A DNA stretch of 64,000 nt, taken from contig NZ_FNCC01000018.1 in assembly GCF_900100955.1 (NCBI RefSeq), forward strand, positions 124,001 through 188,000, given 5' to 3'. Below the pieces are notes generated by a model. The model was not told where the DNA came from and did no database searches. It saw nothing but the letters and a program-made list of their open reading frames with translations. Position numbers and translations under genes: made by a program. Below, one piece after another: positions 20,101-27,583 of this stretch. The stretch comes from Lentzea fradiae. Its GTDB lineage: Bacteria > Actinomycetota > Actinomycetes > Mycobacteriales > Pseudonocardiaceae. Each line of letters begins with the position of its first letter. Position 1 is the first letter of the stretch.

Positions 20101-20421
20101 ACCTCGGCGCTGGAGGGAGCGGGCCGCTCCCGGTTCCGGCTGGTGGAGATGGAGGTGCTGCTCGTGCTCGGGCGCCTGCACCTCGACACGGACGACCCCG
20201 CCGGATCACTGGAGTGCGCCCTGCGGGCCGCGTCCGTCGGATCGGACTCCGGGCACCGGTGGGTGTTCGGGCGGGCGCTGCTGCTGGCCGGGGACGCGTG
20301 TGCGGCTCTGGGCGACGTCGACAGCGCTCGTGCGCACTGGTCGTCGGCGTTGGAGGTGTTCAGCGCGATCGGCACGCCGGAGGCTTCCGTCGTGCGGGCT
20401 CAGCTCGAAGTGACGACGTAG
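17143..20421 (+). CDS. AfsR/SARP-type regulator with NB-ARC and TPR domains
   Basis: The 1092-residue protein starts at ATG 17143 behind GGAGGAGG. Domains in order: OmpR-like winged helix (about 5-95, EFRLLGPLQVLVDSESLLV), bacterial transcriptional activator domain BTAD (about 100-245), NB-ARC ATPase (about 275-560; P-loop GPPGVGKTAL, Walker B LLLLDN, and the LPLALRIAAANL motif), then TPR helices from about 690 to the end. This is the layout of AfsR, a signal-integrating activator of secondary metabolism genes. It is divergent from oppA, so control of peptide uptake is possible; no biosynthetic cluster for it is in the window. Confidence 0.92.
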   Translation: MHRQVEFRLLGPLQVLVDSESLLVRAGRQRALLVSLLLRVGTSVSVDELAANVWGDNPPARARATLQTYVMRLRQLLGPSVPIRTVPDGYLVDVDEKTIDLMRFEPLIEQGEQERAAGNPQAASAAFAAALGLWRGPALADVPSEVLHRDEVPRLDERRLHVLERRVEVDLELGRHGELVAELSRLTGEHPLRERFWAQLMVALYRSGRQSEALAAYQRVSRLLADELGIDPGDELRRVHGRVLSGSIGAVAAPSSGPAVVTAKPERVVPSQLPADIPDFVGRGEAVSLVTALLRTAQGVPVVTLAGPPGVGKTALAVHAAHRMRADFPDGQLYVNLRGYAPGPPLSAVDVLPRFLRALGTEPDQVPLDQDEQEAMFRSTLTGQRVLLLLDNASSAEQIRPLLPGSPGCAVLVTSRDTLRGLAVSHAASNVRLDVLDWHETRSLLAGILGESEVASQEDAAVELASLCAHLPLALRIAAANLVSRPELSIADYVEELRAGNRLAALAVEGDERVAVHAAFDLSYAALKPELAQMFRLLSLVPGGDFTPEVAAALSGLTTQDARRRLDRLATANLIANHAPSRYQFHDLLRDYAAERLSVEDSPADSRLALRRLFDWTVRSVDNATSVMRSTLFRFPRADPMAGVVPRTFSTSTEARTWLDSERANLVALVAHCVERDPENAPWRLADALRGYFYTQGLTAEWRETARAGLLGARAPRDEVGQLAMLSSLGTLYWVTGQHRTALDHYQQAIALQEHLDLPEAEAAVLSNAGSVNIDLGELEQAAEHLERALVITRRIGAFQVQANALFNLGGVYMQLGLLDRAAATFEEALEAGTRIDSWISQANSMRALGEVHAWRGDPDRGASYFARASELYERAAARNFSHARHEGMAITLIMRGRFEEAAVEATAAMRIAHEMNNVKSVCDARNLLGRALEGAGRYEEAVEQFTSALTIATETGYPWGGCSARRGLASAYRGVGRYAEALEMATSALEGAGRSRFRLVEMEVLLVLGRLHLDTDDPAGSLECALRAASVGSDSGHRWVFGRALLLAGDACAALGDVDSARAHWSSALEVFSAIGTPEASVVRAQLEVTT

Positions 20422-20918
20422 TCGGCTCTGGCCCTCGTCTCGTCGACCGCGAACCAGCCTCGTTCGTACTGCTGCCAGCGGATCAGGTGTGCGCGTTGGT
20501 GTTCGCCGTCTCTGGCCGTGGCGCGGTCCAGGCGGGCCTGCTCGTCTGCGTGGTCGACGAAGACGCGGTAGCTCGCGTGGACGTTCGCCTTCCTGGCTGA
20601 GGAGAACCCCTCCAGGATGATCGTCCCCTGTGGACTGATCGTGACCTCGTCGCCCTCGCCGACGCACGGGAAGCCTTGGGACCAGTCGGTTTTCCGGTAC
20701 CTCGCCTCGTGGCCGTCCGCGACTCGGAGCAGGGCTCGTTCGAGCGTCGGCCACCACCTCGTCGTCGGGTCGTCCCACGTGGCGAAGTGGTCGGTGCTGA
20801 TGAGCTGGGCGCCCAGCTGCTCCGCGAGAGCTCGCGCGAACGTCGACTTGCCGGCACCCGAGGGACCGTCCACCGCGACCAGGCGGGTCGCGCCCAGTCG
20901 CGGTGGGGCCGCTGTCAC
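20400..20918 (-). CDS. Uridine kinase-like P-loop NTPase
   Basis: The 172-residue protein has Walker [10 protein letters not shown] (residues 18-26), then [14 protein letters not shown] in the position where uridine kinases bind substrate, and [12 protein letters not shown] as the Walker B-like strand. The C-terminal [21 protein letters not shown] matches small uridine-kinase-like proteins of actinobacteria. The substrate is uncertain. GTG 20918 overlaps the recR stop (GTGA), so it is coupled to recR. The 3' end overlaps the AfsR-type gene by 22 bases. Confidence 0.8.
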   Translation of the reverse strand: MTAAPPRLGATRLVAVDGPSGAGKSTFARALAEQLGAQLISTDHFATWDDPTTRWWPTLERALLRVADGHEARYRKTDWSQGFPCVGEGDEVTISPQGTIILEGFSSARKANVHASYRVFVDHADEQARLDRATARDGEHQRAHLIRWQQYERGWFAVDETRARADYVVTSS

Positions 20919-21523
20919 ATGCTGCGGCGACCAGATAGCGCACGCCCCAGCGTCAGCTCGTCCGCGAACTCCAGGTCACCGCCCATCGGCAACCCGCTGG
21001 CCAGCCGCGTGACGGTCAAGCCGGGGAAGTCCCTCAGCATCCGCACCAGGTACGTGGCCGTGGCCTCGCCCTCGGTGTTGGGGTCCGTGGCGATGATGAC
21101 CTCGGAGATGTCCACACCGTCGGTCGGCGTGCCGATCCGGTTGAGCAGCTGCCGGATCCGCAGCTGGTCGGGACCGACCCCGCTCAACGGGTCCAGGGCG
21201 CCACCCAGCACGTGGTAGCGCCCCTTGAACTCCCGCGTGCGCTCGATCGCCTGGACGTCCTTCGGCTCCTCGACCACGCACACCAGCGCGAGGTCCCGCT
21301 TCGGGTCGCGGCAGATGCGGCACCTCGTCTCCGCGGAGACGTTGCCGCACACGTCGCAGAAGACAACGCCCTCCTTGACCTTCTGCAACGCCTGCTGCAG
21401 CCGCTCGATGTCGGCCGGCTCGGTCGCCAGGAGGTGGAAGGCGATGCGCTGCGCGCTCTTCGGGCCTACGCCTGGGAGCCTGCCCAGCTCGTCGATCAGG
21501 TCCTGTACGGGGCCCTCGTACAT
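20915..21523 (-). CDS. recR: Recombination mediator RecR
   Basis: The 202-residue protein is standard length. It has the helix-hairpin-helix ([19 protein letters not shown]), the four-Cys zinc finger ([16 protein letters not shown]), the Toprim domain ([12 protein letters not shown] then [14 protein letters not shown]) and the C-terminal Walker B-like tail. RecR works with RecO/RecF to load RecA at gaps. It lies 15 bases after ybaB in the conserved dnaX-ybaB-recR order. Confidence 0.97.
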   Translation of the reverse strand: MYEGPVQDLIDELGRLPGVGPKSAQRIAFHLLATEPADIERLQQALQKVKEGVVFCDVCGNVSAETRCRICRDPKRDLALVCVVEEPKDVQAIERTREFKGRYHVLGGALDPLSGVGPDQLRIRQLLNRIGTPTDGVDISEVIIATDPNTEGEATATYLVRMLRDFPGLTVTRLASGLPMGGDLEFADELTLGRALSGRRSM

Positions 21524-21538
21524 CGGTCGGCCGCTCTC

Positions 21539-21862
21539 TCAGCCGAGCAGTCCGCCGAGGCCGCCCTGGGCCAGCGGGCCGAGCTTCTGCTCCACCAGCT
21601 GCTGCGCCTTGACGTTGGCGTCCTTGATCGCGGCGATGACGAGGTCCTGGAGGGTCTCGATGTCCTCCGGGTCCACGATCTTCGGGTCGATGGCGAGGTT
21701 GACGAGGTCGCCGCCGCCGGTGACGGTGGCCGTGACCAGGCCGTTGCCCGCGTTGCCGGTGACCTGCGTCTCGGCCAGCTGCTGCTGGGCTTCCGCCATC
21801 TGCTGCTGCATGGACTGGGCCTGCTGGAGCAGGGCCTGCATGTCGAACTGACCGGGTTGCAC
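21539..21862 (-). CDS. ybaB: YbaB/EbfC nucleoid-associated protein
   Basis: The 107-residue protein starts at GTG 21862, preceded by AGAGGA; the longer open frame upstream is unlikely coding. It shows the YbaB pattern: a coiled N-terminal helix rich in Gln ([20 protein letters not shown]), a beta core with [19 protein letters not shown], and a C-terminal helix. It binds DNA as a dimer. The position between dnaX and recR is conserved across bacteria. Confidence 0.93.
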   Translation of the reverse strand: MQPGQFDMQALLQQAQSMQQQMAEAQQQLAETQVTGNAGNGLVTATVTGGGDLVNLAIDPKIVDPEDIETLQDLVIAAIKDANVKAQQLVEQKLGPLAQGGLGGLLG

Positions 21863-22051
21863 CGCTGGTCCTCTCGCCTTGGGGTGGGGTTGTCCGTTCA
21901 GCGTACGGGGCTGGTTTTCCGGGTGCGGGGCTCCGCCCCGGAACCCCGCCGCTGATCGAGGACCTGGGGCCACAGCGGCGGCGGGTAGATGGCACGCCCG
22001 GGCGAGCCTTCCGTCAGACCAGGCCCAGGGTCCCTCTGGGCGGGCCTTCCG

Positions 22052-24061
22052 TCACGCCTTCTTCAGCGGGCGGGCGCCCAGTTCGTCGGCCAGGAGTTTC
22101 AGCAGGACCGTTTCCGGGTCCTGGGCCGCTGCCTCCTGGACTGCGTTCGGGTCTGCCGGGCGGGCGGCTTCGGCGAGCATCGCCTCTTCGTCGTCCGGTT
22201 CCGGCGGCAGGGGGTCGTCCGGCTCGGGGGGTTCCGGGGGCGGAGGGATGTCGTCCGCCGGCGGGCGGGGGGCTGGGCGCTGCGGGGGTTCCTGCTGGCG
22301 CGGGGGTTGCTGCTGGGCCTGCTGGCTCGGGCGGGTCGGGGGCCGGCGGGGGGCCTTGGCCGGGGTTGCCACCGGTGCGGTGGCGCCGGGGGCGCCGTGG
22401 GTGCAGCGGACCTGCCAGGTGCCGCCCAGGACCGCGGACAGGGCGTGCGCGATGGCCTCGGTGTTGCGGGGTTCCGCCAGGCGGCGGGCCAGGGGGGCCG
22501 AGGTGTGGGTGACCGTGACCACGTTGCCGTCGACCTCGCTGACCATCGCGTTGGTCAGCATCGCCTCGGTGCTGCGGCTCTTCGCCCTGACCGCGGCCAG
22601 CAGCTCGGACCAGACCCTGCGGACCGCTGTCGCGTCCATCTCGCCGGTCGTCGTCGCCGGGGCCGGAGCGGCAGGGGCGGGAGCGGGAGTGGCGGCGGGC
22701 GCCGGGGCTGCCTGGACCGGGGGCGTCGCCTGGGGCGTGGGCTGGGCGGCCGGGGTCGGGGCCGCTGCCCGGGCAGGTTCCGGTTGCCTGGCGGGTTCGG
22801 CGGGTGTGGCGGCAGGCGCAGGTTGCTGGGACCTGCGGGTGAAGACCGGGGCGTTCGCCGGGGCTGCCGCCTGGGGGTCGCCGGGGGTTGCCGCGATGGC
22901 GGCCGGGGGGCGGCGTTCCAGCTGTTCCAGGCGTTGGAGCAGGGCCGCTTCCGACTGGCTCACCGACGGCAGGAGCATGCGGGAGACCAGGAGCTCGAGG
23001 AGCAGGCGGGGGGCGGTGGCTCCGCGCATGTCCACCAGGCCCGCGTGGACGATCTCGGCGTAGCGGGTGAGGGTGGCCGGGCCCAGTCGTTCCGCCTGGG
23101 AGACCATCGTGGCCAGCTCGTCCTCCGGGACGCTGACCAGGTTGCGGTCGGCCGCGTCGGGGACCGCGCAGAGCAGCACCAGGTCGCGGAGGCGGTCCAG
23201 GAGGTCGCTCGCGAAGCGGCGGGGGTCGTGGCCCGCGTCGACCAGGCGGTCGATGGTGCCGAAGACGGCCGCGCCGTCGCCTGCCGCCAGGCCGTCGACC
23301 ACGTCGTTGATCAGGGCCGAGTCGGTGACGCCGAGCAGGGTGATGGCGCGTGCGTAGGTGACGCCCTCGGGGCCCGCGCCGGACAGCAGCTGGTCCATGA
23401 CCGACTGCGTGTCGCGGGCCGAGCCGCCGCCCGCGCGGATGACCAGCGGGAACACCGCCGGTTCGACCGCTACGCCCTCGGCGGCGCAGTTGCGTTCGAG
23501 CAGGGTGCGCATCACGCCGGGCGGGATCAGGCGGAACGGGTAGTGGTGCGTGCGGGAGCGGATGGTCGGGAGGACCTTGTCCGGCTCGGTGGTGGCGAAG
23601 ATGAAGATCAGGTGGTCCGGCGGCTCTTCGACGATCTTCAGCAGGGCGTTGAAGCCCTGCGTGGTGACCATGTGCGCCTCGTCGATGATGAAGACGCGGT
23701 ACTTGGACTCCGCCGGGGCGTAGAACGCCTTGTCGCGCAGCTCGCGGGCGTCCTCGACGCCGCCGTGGGAGGCCGCGTCGAGCTCGACCACGTCGACGCT
23801 GCCCGTGCCGTTGGGGGCCAGACCGATGCAGCTGTTGCACTCGCCGCACGGGTCGGGCGTGGGGCCGTTCACGCAGTTCAGCGAGCGCGCCAGGATGCGG
23901 GCCGACGAGGTCTTGCCGCAGCCGCGCGGGCCGCTGAACAGGTACGCGTGGTTCACCCGGCCTGCCGACAAGGCGGTGCGCAGGGGATCCGTCACGTGCT
24001 CCTGGCCGACGACCTCGGAGAACGTGGCCGGTCGGTACTTGCGATACAGAGCGAGGGCCAC
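22052..24061 (-). CDS. dnaX: DNA polymerase III subunit gamma/tau
   Basis: The product is 669 residues from GTG 24061, where the conserved ALYRKYRPATFSEVVGQEHV begins; longer frames would cross the SRP RNA gene. Features: Walker A GPRGCGKTSS (about 45-54), four-Cys zinc site (C-NCVNG...CGEC-NSC), Walker B VFIIDEAHM, and the sensor region TTEPDKVLPTIRSR. After domain III comes a long Ala/Pro-rich linker (about 395-520) and a C-terminal domain. It loads the sliding clamp. The 190 bases between its stop and ybaB hold no gene. Confidence 0.96.
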   Translation of the reverse strand: MALALYRKYRPATFSEVVGQEHVTDPLRTALSAGRVNHAYLFSGPRGCGKTSSARILARSLNCVNGPTPDPCGECNSCIGLAPNGTGSVDVVELDAASHGGVEDARELRDKAFYAPAESKYRVFIIDEAHMVTTQGFNALLKIVEEPPDHLIFIFATTEPDKVLPTIRSRTHHYPFRLIPPGVMRTLLERNCAAEGVAVEPAVFPLVIRAGGGSARDTQSVMDQLLSGAGPEGVTYARAITLLGVTDSALINDVVDGLAAGDGAAVFGTIDRLVDAGHDPRRFASDLLDRLRDLVLLCAVPDAADRNLVSVPEDELATMVSQAERLGPATLTRYAEIVHAGLVDMRGATAPRLLLELLVSRMLLPSVSQSEAALLQRLEQLERRPPAAIAATPGDPQAAAPANAPVFTRRSQQPAPAATPAEPARQPEPARAAAPTPAAQPTPQATPPVQAAPAPAATPAPAPAAPAPATTTGEMDATAVRRVWSELLAAVRAKSRSTEAMLTNAMVSEVDGNVVTVTHTSAPLARRLAEPRNTEAIAHALSAVLGGTWQVRCTHGAPGATAPVATPAKAPRRPPTRPSQQAQQQPPRQQEPPQRPAPRPPADDIPPPPEPPEPDDPLPPEPDDEEAMLAEAARPADPNAVQEAAAQDPETVLLKLLADELGARPLKKA

Positions 24062-24091
24062 GCCCGGAACAGTACCGGTGGGCACCGACAC

Positions 24092-24184
24092 AAAAAGGGG
24101 ACCCCGTGCACCCACCAGAGCCCGCTTATCCTTGCTGCCTTCCGGCCCTGGGGAGGTTCGCGAGATGTGTGCCGCACGAGGTCC
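24092..24184 (-). ncRNA. ffs: Small signal recognition particle RNA (4.5S type)
   Basis: The minus strand contains the SRP apical core CAGGGCCGGAAGGCAGCAAG (about 24127-24146), including the GGAAGG tetraloop region and the asymmetric AGCA internal loop that binds Ffh. The ends pair: GGACC-UCGUGC at the 5' side (from 24184) with GCACGG-GGUCC at the 3' side, followed by CCUUUUUG as terminator. Length is about 93 nt. The spot just upstream of dnaX is the usual one in actinobacteria. Confidence 0.93.
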
Positions 24185-24303
24185 GACGCAAGTGTAGCGA
24201 ACGGCCTCAGTCGAACGCATGTTCGAGTTGCCCACAGCGTTGTCCCCACCTGTGGACAACTGGGCGGTCGGACGAGTTTCAGCAGTTCAGGTGAACTTTT
24301 CGA

Positions 24304-24843
24304 CTACGCGAGGCCGTTCGGGGACAACCCGTCCAGCACCACGCCGACCGCTTTGTCCACCACGGGCCCGTCACCCGGAGCGTTGGCCAGTGCGGTGATG
24401 AGCAGGTAGACCTCGGCCACGGTGACGTCGGGCCGCACCTCCCCCGCCTCCTGCGCGCGGGACAGCACCGCCCCGACCGCCTCCCGCAGCTCGGCGACCG
24501 CCGCCTCCACGTCGCCGGTCGAGCCGGTCTCCTCGCGCAACGCGATCAGCGCGAGCTTCGCCGGGGCGCCGGAGACCAGTTCGCGGAACGTCGTGCGGAA
24601 CGCCTCCCCGGCGTCGGCGGCCTGCGCCCGTGCCCGCGCGGTGGCGGTGAGCAGGCCGAAGTGCCGCACGATCGTGGCGTCCACCAGCAGCCGCTTGGCC
24701 GGGAAGTGCCGGAACACCGTGCCGATCCCGACCCCGGCCCTGCGCGCGACCTCCTCGGTCGACCCGGCCTGACCGAACTCCCGGAAGACCTCGTCCGCCG
24801 CGGCCAGGACCCGCTCCCGGTTCGCCTGCGCATCGCTCCGCAT
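24304..24843 (-). CDS. TetR family transcriptional regulator
   Basis: From ATG 24843 the protein has 179 residues; an in-frame start at 24879 would place the first codons inside the operator. The helix-turn-helix is typical (VLAAADEVFREFGQAGSTEE then AGVGIGTVFRHFPAKRLLVD). The C-terminal domain matches the SbtR-like TetR group. It is divergent from a SnoaL-like gene and separated by two palindromes (24865-24910), so it most likely represses itself and that gene. Confidence 0.9.
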   Translation of the reverse strand: MRSDAQANRERVLAAADEVFREFGQAGSTEEVARRAGVGIGTVFRHFPAKRLLVDATIVRHFGLLTATARARAQAADAGEAFRTTFRELVSGAPAKLALIALREETGSTGDVEAAVAELREAVGAVLSRAQEAGEVRPDVTVAEVYLLITALANAPGDGPVVDKAVGVVLDGLSPNGLA

Positions 24844-24864
24844 CCCGACATCCTGCCCCTTGCA

Positions 24865-24910
24865 TTCCGGAGTCGTCACTCCGTATGTTTCCGGAGTGAC
24901 GACTCCGGAA
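24865..24910. promoter_or_regulatory. Twin palindromic operators of the TetR/SnoaL pair
   Basis: CGGAGTCGTCACTCCG (24868-24883) and CGGAGTGACGACTCCG (24892-24907) are each palindromes of the form CGGAGT-N4-ACTCCG. The two are also mirror images of one another over 19 bases with an 8-base spacer. They fill most of the gap between the divergent starts. Binding by the neighbouring TetR protein is inferred. Confidence 0.7.
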
Positions 24911-24922
24911 AGGGGACACTCC

Positions 24923-25357
24923 GTGCTCTCGACAGCTGAACGGACTTTCCACGCCCTGCTCGACGGCGTCTGCCGCCTGCACGCGGGCGATGACGGCCAG
25001 GTCGACCGGCTGGCCGCGCTCTACGCCGAGCCGACCGACGTGCGGCACCCGATGGCTCCGCTCGGCGACACGCCGCTGGTCAGCCGCGAGGACCTCCGGC
25101 AGCACTTCGCCGCTGCCGGCGCCGGCCGCCTCGCCGGCCTGCGGGCGGAGGACGTGCGCGTCCACGCGACAGGCGACCCCGAGGTGTTCGTCGGCGAGTT
25201 CACCTACCGCGGCGAACCGGACTGGTCCGTGTCGAACGTCATCGTCTTCCGGCTGCGCGACGGGCTGATCGCCGAGTCGCGGGACTACCTCGACCACCTC
25301 GGCCTCGCCCGCGCCACCGGCGGCGTCGACGCACTGGCCGAGCGCCTCCGGGCGTGA
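24923..25357 (+). CDS. SnoaL-like / NTF2-fold protein
   Basis: The 144-residue protein starts at GTG 24923 with GGAAAGGGG upstream. It has the NTF2-like cone fold pattern: an N-terminal helix (TFHALLDGVCRLHAGDDGQVD), RLAALYAEPTDVRHPM, and strands GEFTYRG and NVIVFRLRDGLIAESRDYLD at the C-terminus, which is the signature of SnoaL-type proteins. Members include ketosteroid isomerase-like enzymes; the substrate is unknown. It is probably the target of the divergent TetR repressor. The stop directly abuts the stop of the sigma factor. Confidence 0.8.
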   Translation: MLSTAERTFHALLDGVCRLHAGDDGQVDRLAALYAEPTDVRHPMAPLGDTPLVSREDLRQHFAAAGAGRLAGLRAEDVRVHATGDPEVFVGEFTYRGEPDWSVSNVIVFRLRDGLIAESRDYLDHLGLARATGGVDALAERLRA

Positions 25358-26533
25358 TCACCGCAGGAGGGCCGCCAGCCTGAGGCGCAGGAGCTCTCGT
25401 TCGGACTCGGTCCCGGCGAGCTCGATCGCCTCCCGGTAGGCCGACACCGCCTCGTCGTCCCGGCCCAGGCGGTGCAGCAGGTCCGCACGAGCCGCCCTGA
25501 ACGGGTGGTAGTCGCGGAGCTTCGGCTCACCGGCGAGCTCGTCGAGCAACGCGAGACCCGCGGCGGCGCCGTCGCGCATGGCGACCGCCGCGGCCCTGTT
25601 CAGCGCCACCACCGGTGACGGCGCGAGCTTGGTCAGGACGTCGTAGAGAGCCACGATCTGCGGCCAGTCCGTGTTCTCGAAGTCCGGCGCCTCGTCGTGC
25701 AACGCGTTGATGGCCGCCTGCACGCCGTACGGGCCGTATCCGCCCGTGAGCGCGCGTTCGACCAAGGCGGTGCCCTCGTCGACCATGTCGCGGTCCCAGA
25801 GCGTGCGGTCCTGGTCCTCCAGCAGGTCGTGCCGCGCGTCCCGGCGGGCGTGGACGAGCAGCATCAACGCCAGCAGCCCGGTCACCTCCCGTTCGGCGGG
25901 CAGCAGCCCGTGCAGGATCCTGGCCAGCCGGATCGCCTCGCCGGCCAGGTCGGCGCGCTGGGCCGCGTACCCCTCGGTGAAGATCGAGTAGACGGCCTGC
26001 AGCACGCCGGGCAGGCGTTCCGGGAGCTCGTGCGGGTCCGGCACGCGGAACGGGATGCGCGCCTGGCTGATCTTCTTCTTCGCACGCACGATCCGCTGCT
26101 GCATGGTCGTGACCGGCACCAGGTAGGCCCGCGCGACCTCGGGCGTCGTGAAGCCCGCCAGGAACCGCAGCGTCAGCGCGCCCCGGTCCTCCTCCGGCAG
26201 CGCCGGGTGCGCGCACGTGAAGAACAGCTCCAGCCGCTCGTCCGGCAGCCCGTCCGCGACCGGCGGGTCCGCCCGGTCGACCTCGACCTGCAACACCGCG
26301 AGCCGGGCCGCGTGCACCCGGTCGCGCCGCAGCCGGTCGACCGCCTTGCGGCGCGCGGTCGTGAGCAACCACGCGCCGGGCCGGTCGGGAACGCCGTCCA
26401 CCGGCCAGTGCCGCAACGCCGCCTCGATCGCGTCGGAGGTGAGCTCCTCCGCCAGGTCGAGGTCACCGAAGCGCTTGACCAGGGTGGCGAGCAGCCTGCC
26501 GCGCTCCTCCCGGAACACCTGCTCGACGTTCAC
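25358..26533 (-). CDS. ECF42-type RNA polymerase sigma factor
   Basis: The 391-residue protein starts at GTG 26533, just 7 bases after the DGPF gene. It has sigma region 2 (FREERGRLLATLVKRFGDLD...PGAWLLTTARRKAVDRLRRD), region 4 (LRFLAGFTTPEVARAYLVPV then MQQRIVRAKKKI), and a C-terminal helical/TPR-like extension of about 200 residues (DUF6596). This long C-terminal domain plus a YCII/DGPF neighbour defines group ECF42, which lacks a classical anti-sigma factor. The extension is thought to regulate activity. Confidence 0.92.
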   Translation of the reverse strand: MNVEQVFREERGRLLATLVKRFGDLDLAEELTSDAIEAALRHWPVDGVPDRPGAWLLTTARRKAVDRLRRDRVHAARLAVLQVEVDRADPPVADGLPDERLELFFTCAHPALPEEDRGALTLRFLAGFTTPEVARAYLVPVTTMQQRIVRAKKKISQARIPFRVPDPHELPERLPGVLQAVYSIFTEGYAAQRADLAGEAIRLARILHGLLPAEREVTGLLALMLLVHARRDARHDLLEDQDRTLWDRDMVDEGTALVERALTGGYGPYGVQAAINALHDEAPDFENTDWPQIVALYDVLTKLAPSPVVALNRAAAVAMRDGAAAGLALLDELAGEPKLRDYHPFRAARADLLHRLGRDDEAVSAYREAIELAGTESERELLRLRLAALLR

Positions 26534-26540
26534 GGCGGAC

Positions 26541-26879
26541 TCAGAAGTCGAACTCGGCGATCGGCCGCACGACCACCGCGCCACCGTCACGCGAACCGGG
26601 ACACTTCGCGGCCCACTCCAGCGCCGCGTCGAGGTCCGGCACGTCGATCACGTCGTAGCCGCCGAGCACCTCGCGCGTCTCGGCGAACGGCCCATCGGTG
26701 ACGGTGCGCTTGCCGTCCGGTCCCACCTGGACGGTCGTCGCCGTGACGAGGTCGGCGAGCGAGTGCCCGGAGACGAGCACGCCCGCGTCCCGCATCTCCT
26801 TCTCGTAGGCCATCCAGTCCTCGACGGTGCAGTTCACCTGCTGGTCGGCGGCGGCGTAGATCATCAGCATGTACTTCAC
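26541..26879 (-). CDS. YCII-related DGPF protein
   Basis: The 112-residue protein starts at GTG 26879 behind GAGGAGGG. It begins KYMLMIYAA and contains the defining TDGPFAETREVLGGYDVIDV motif, ending with a KCPG site. DGPF proteins accompany ECF42 sigma factors and are thought to be their partners or targets. First gene of the two-gene operon. The 26880-27030 stretch upstream has no supported gene beyond its promoter. Confidence 0.9.
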   Translation of the reverse strand: MKYMLMIYAAADQQVNCTVEDWMAYEKEMRDAGVLVSGHSLADLVTATTVQVGPDGKRTVTDGPFAETREVLGGYDVIDVPDLDAALEWAAKCPGSRDGGAVVVRPIAEFDF

Positions 26880-27030
26880 GGGTTTGCCCTCCTCGATCGG
26901 GTGTTACGGGACCACGACGAGCGGGCAGGCGCCAGATCGACACGGGCCGCGAACCTTTTCCACCCGGTCCACAGCTCGCCGAACCGGGCGTGCGGTGCGT
27001 CATCTACAACCGGACCATCTGCCCCGGCTC

Positions 27031-27306
27031 CTACGCCGAGGCGAGCTGTCCGTCTGCCCACTGACGGGCTGCGTCCGCCATGCGCTGTTTCCACGGCTTC
27101 GGATCGCTGGTCGCGATGTCTGCCCACATGTCGACGTTGGCGCGAGCGAACACGCTGACCGCAGCGCGAGGCGCCGACACCCATGCGCCCGTGCGGCTCA
27201 CGAGCTGCTCGGCCTGCACGGCGGTGTGCCCGGCAGCGATCAGCCGCAGCGCGAGACAGCACGGGTCGATCCATGAGGCGCCACCCGCCGGCCACGCCCG
27301 ATCGAC
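27031..27306 (-). pseudogene. C-terminal remnant of an APH-fold kinase
   Basis: About 92 codons align well with the C-terminal third of the intact kinase at 27584-28399: AWPAGGASWIDPCCLALRLI versus AWPTRGAAWIDACCLIIWLI, then AAGHT/ASGHT, FARANVDMWADI versus FALANIRLWDEI, and a matching QRMADAARQWAD tail. Upstream of the aligned part the frame shows no kinase sequence and no N-lobe or catalytic loop, so this is a broken copy. It suggests a past duplication and deletion at the island edge. Confidence 0.7.
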
Positions 27307-27317
27307 ATCCGAGCCGT

Positions 27318-27509
27318 GCCGTGAGCCTCGGCGCACCGGCCTACCTCACCGACGCACTCGGCAACGCGACCAAACTCGTCGTCCTGCCGATCGCACTCGG
27401 CGTCGTGTACCCGCTGCTGCGGAAGTCCGAGGCGAGCCGGCCCGACTGGCTGCCCCGCATCCTGCTCGGCTCCGCACAGCCGCCGACCTACTTCGGCAAG
27501 CACGAGACC
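27318..27509 (+). pseudogene. Possible fragment of a membrane protein gene
   Basis: This plus-strand frame has strong third-position G+C bias and encodes a hydrophobic run (LVVLPIALGVVYPLLRKSE) followed by DWLPRILLGSAQPPTYFGKH. It has no start of its own and meets the kinase remnant on its left. I recognise no family. It could be the tail of a gene whose front was lost when the island rearranged, or chance. Confidence 0.25.
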
Positions 27510-27561
27510 CATAACGACGAACGTCCCGCGCCCATCAGGGGGCGGGACGTTCGTCGTTATG
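27510..27561 (-). terminator. Terminator at the end of the radical SAM operon
   Basis: Arms 27510-27529 and 27542-27561 are 20-base perfect complements with a short inner loop. The hairpin starts 22 bases after the kinase stop on the minus strand and defines the operon end. Confidence 0.75.
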
Positions 27562-27583
27562 TGGTTGTGGGTTCGTCGATTGT

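Noticed and set aside
24062-24259. N-terminal extension of DnaX by 66 residues
   Set aside because: It would translate the SRP RNA gene. The conserved DnaX start ALYRKYRP follows the GTG at 24061.
21989-24409. 806-codon plus-strand open frame opposite dnaX
   Set aside because: It is Gly/Arg/Ala-rich, matches no family, and mirrors the codon bias of dnaX, which has clear motifs on the minus strand.
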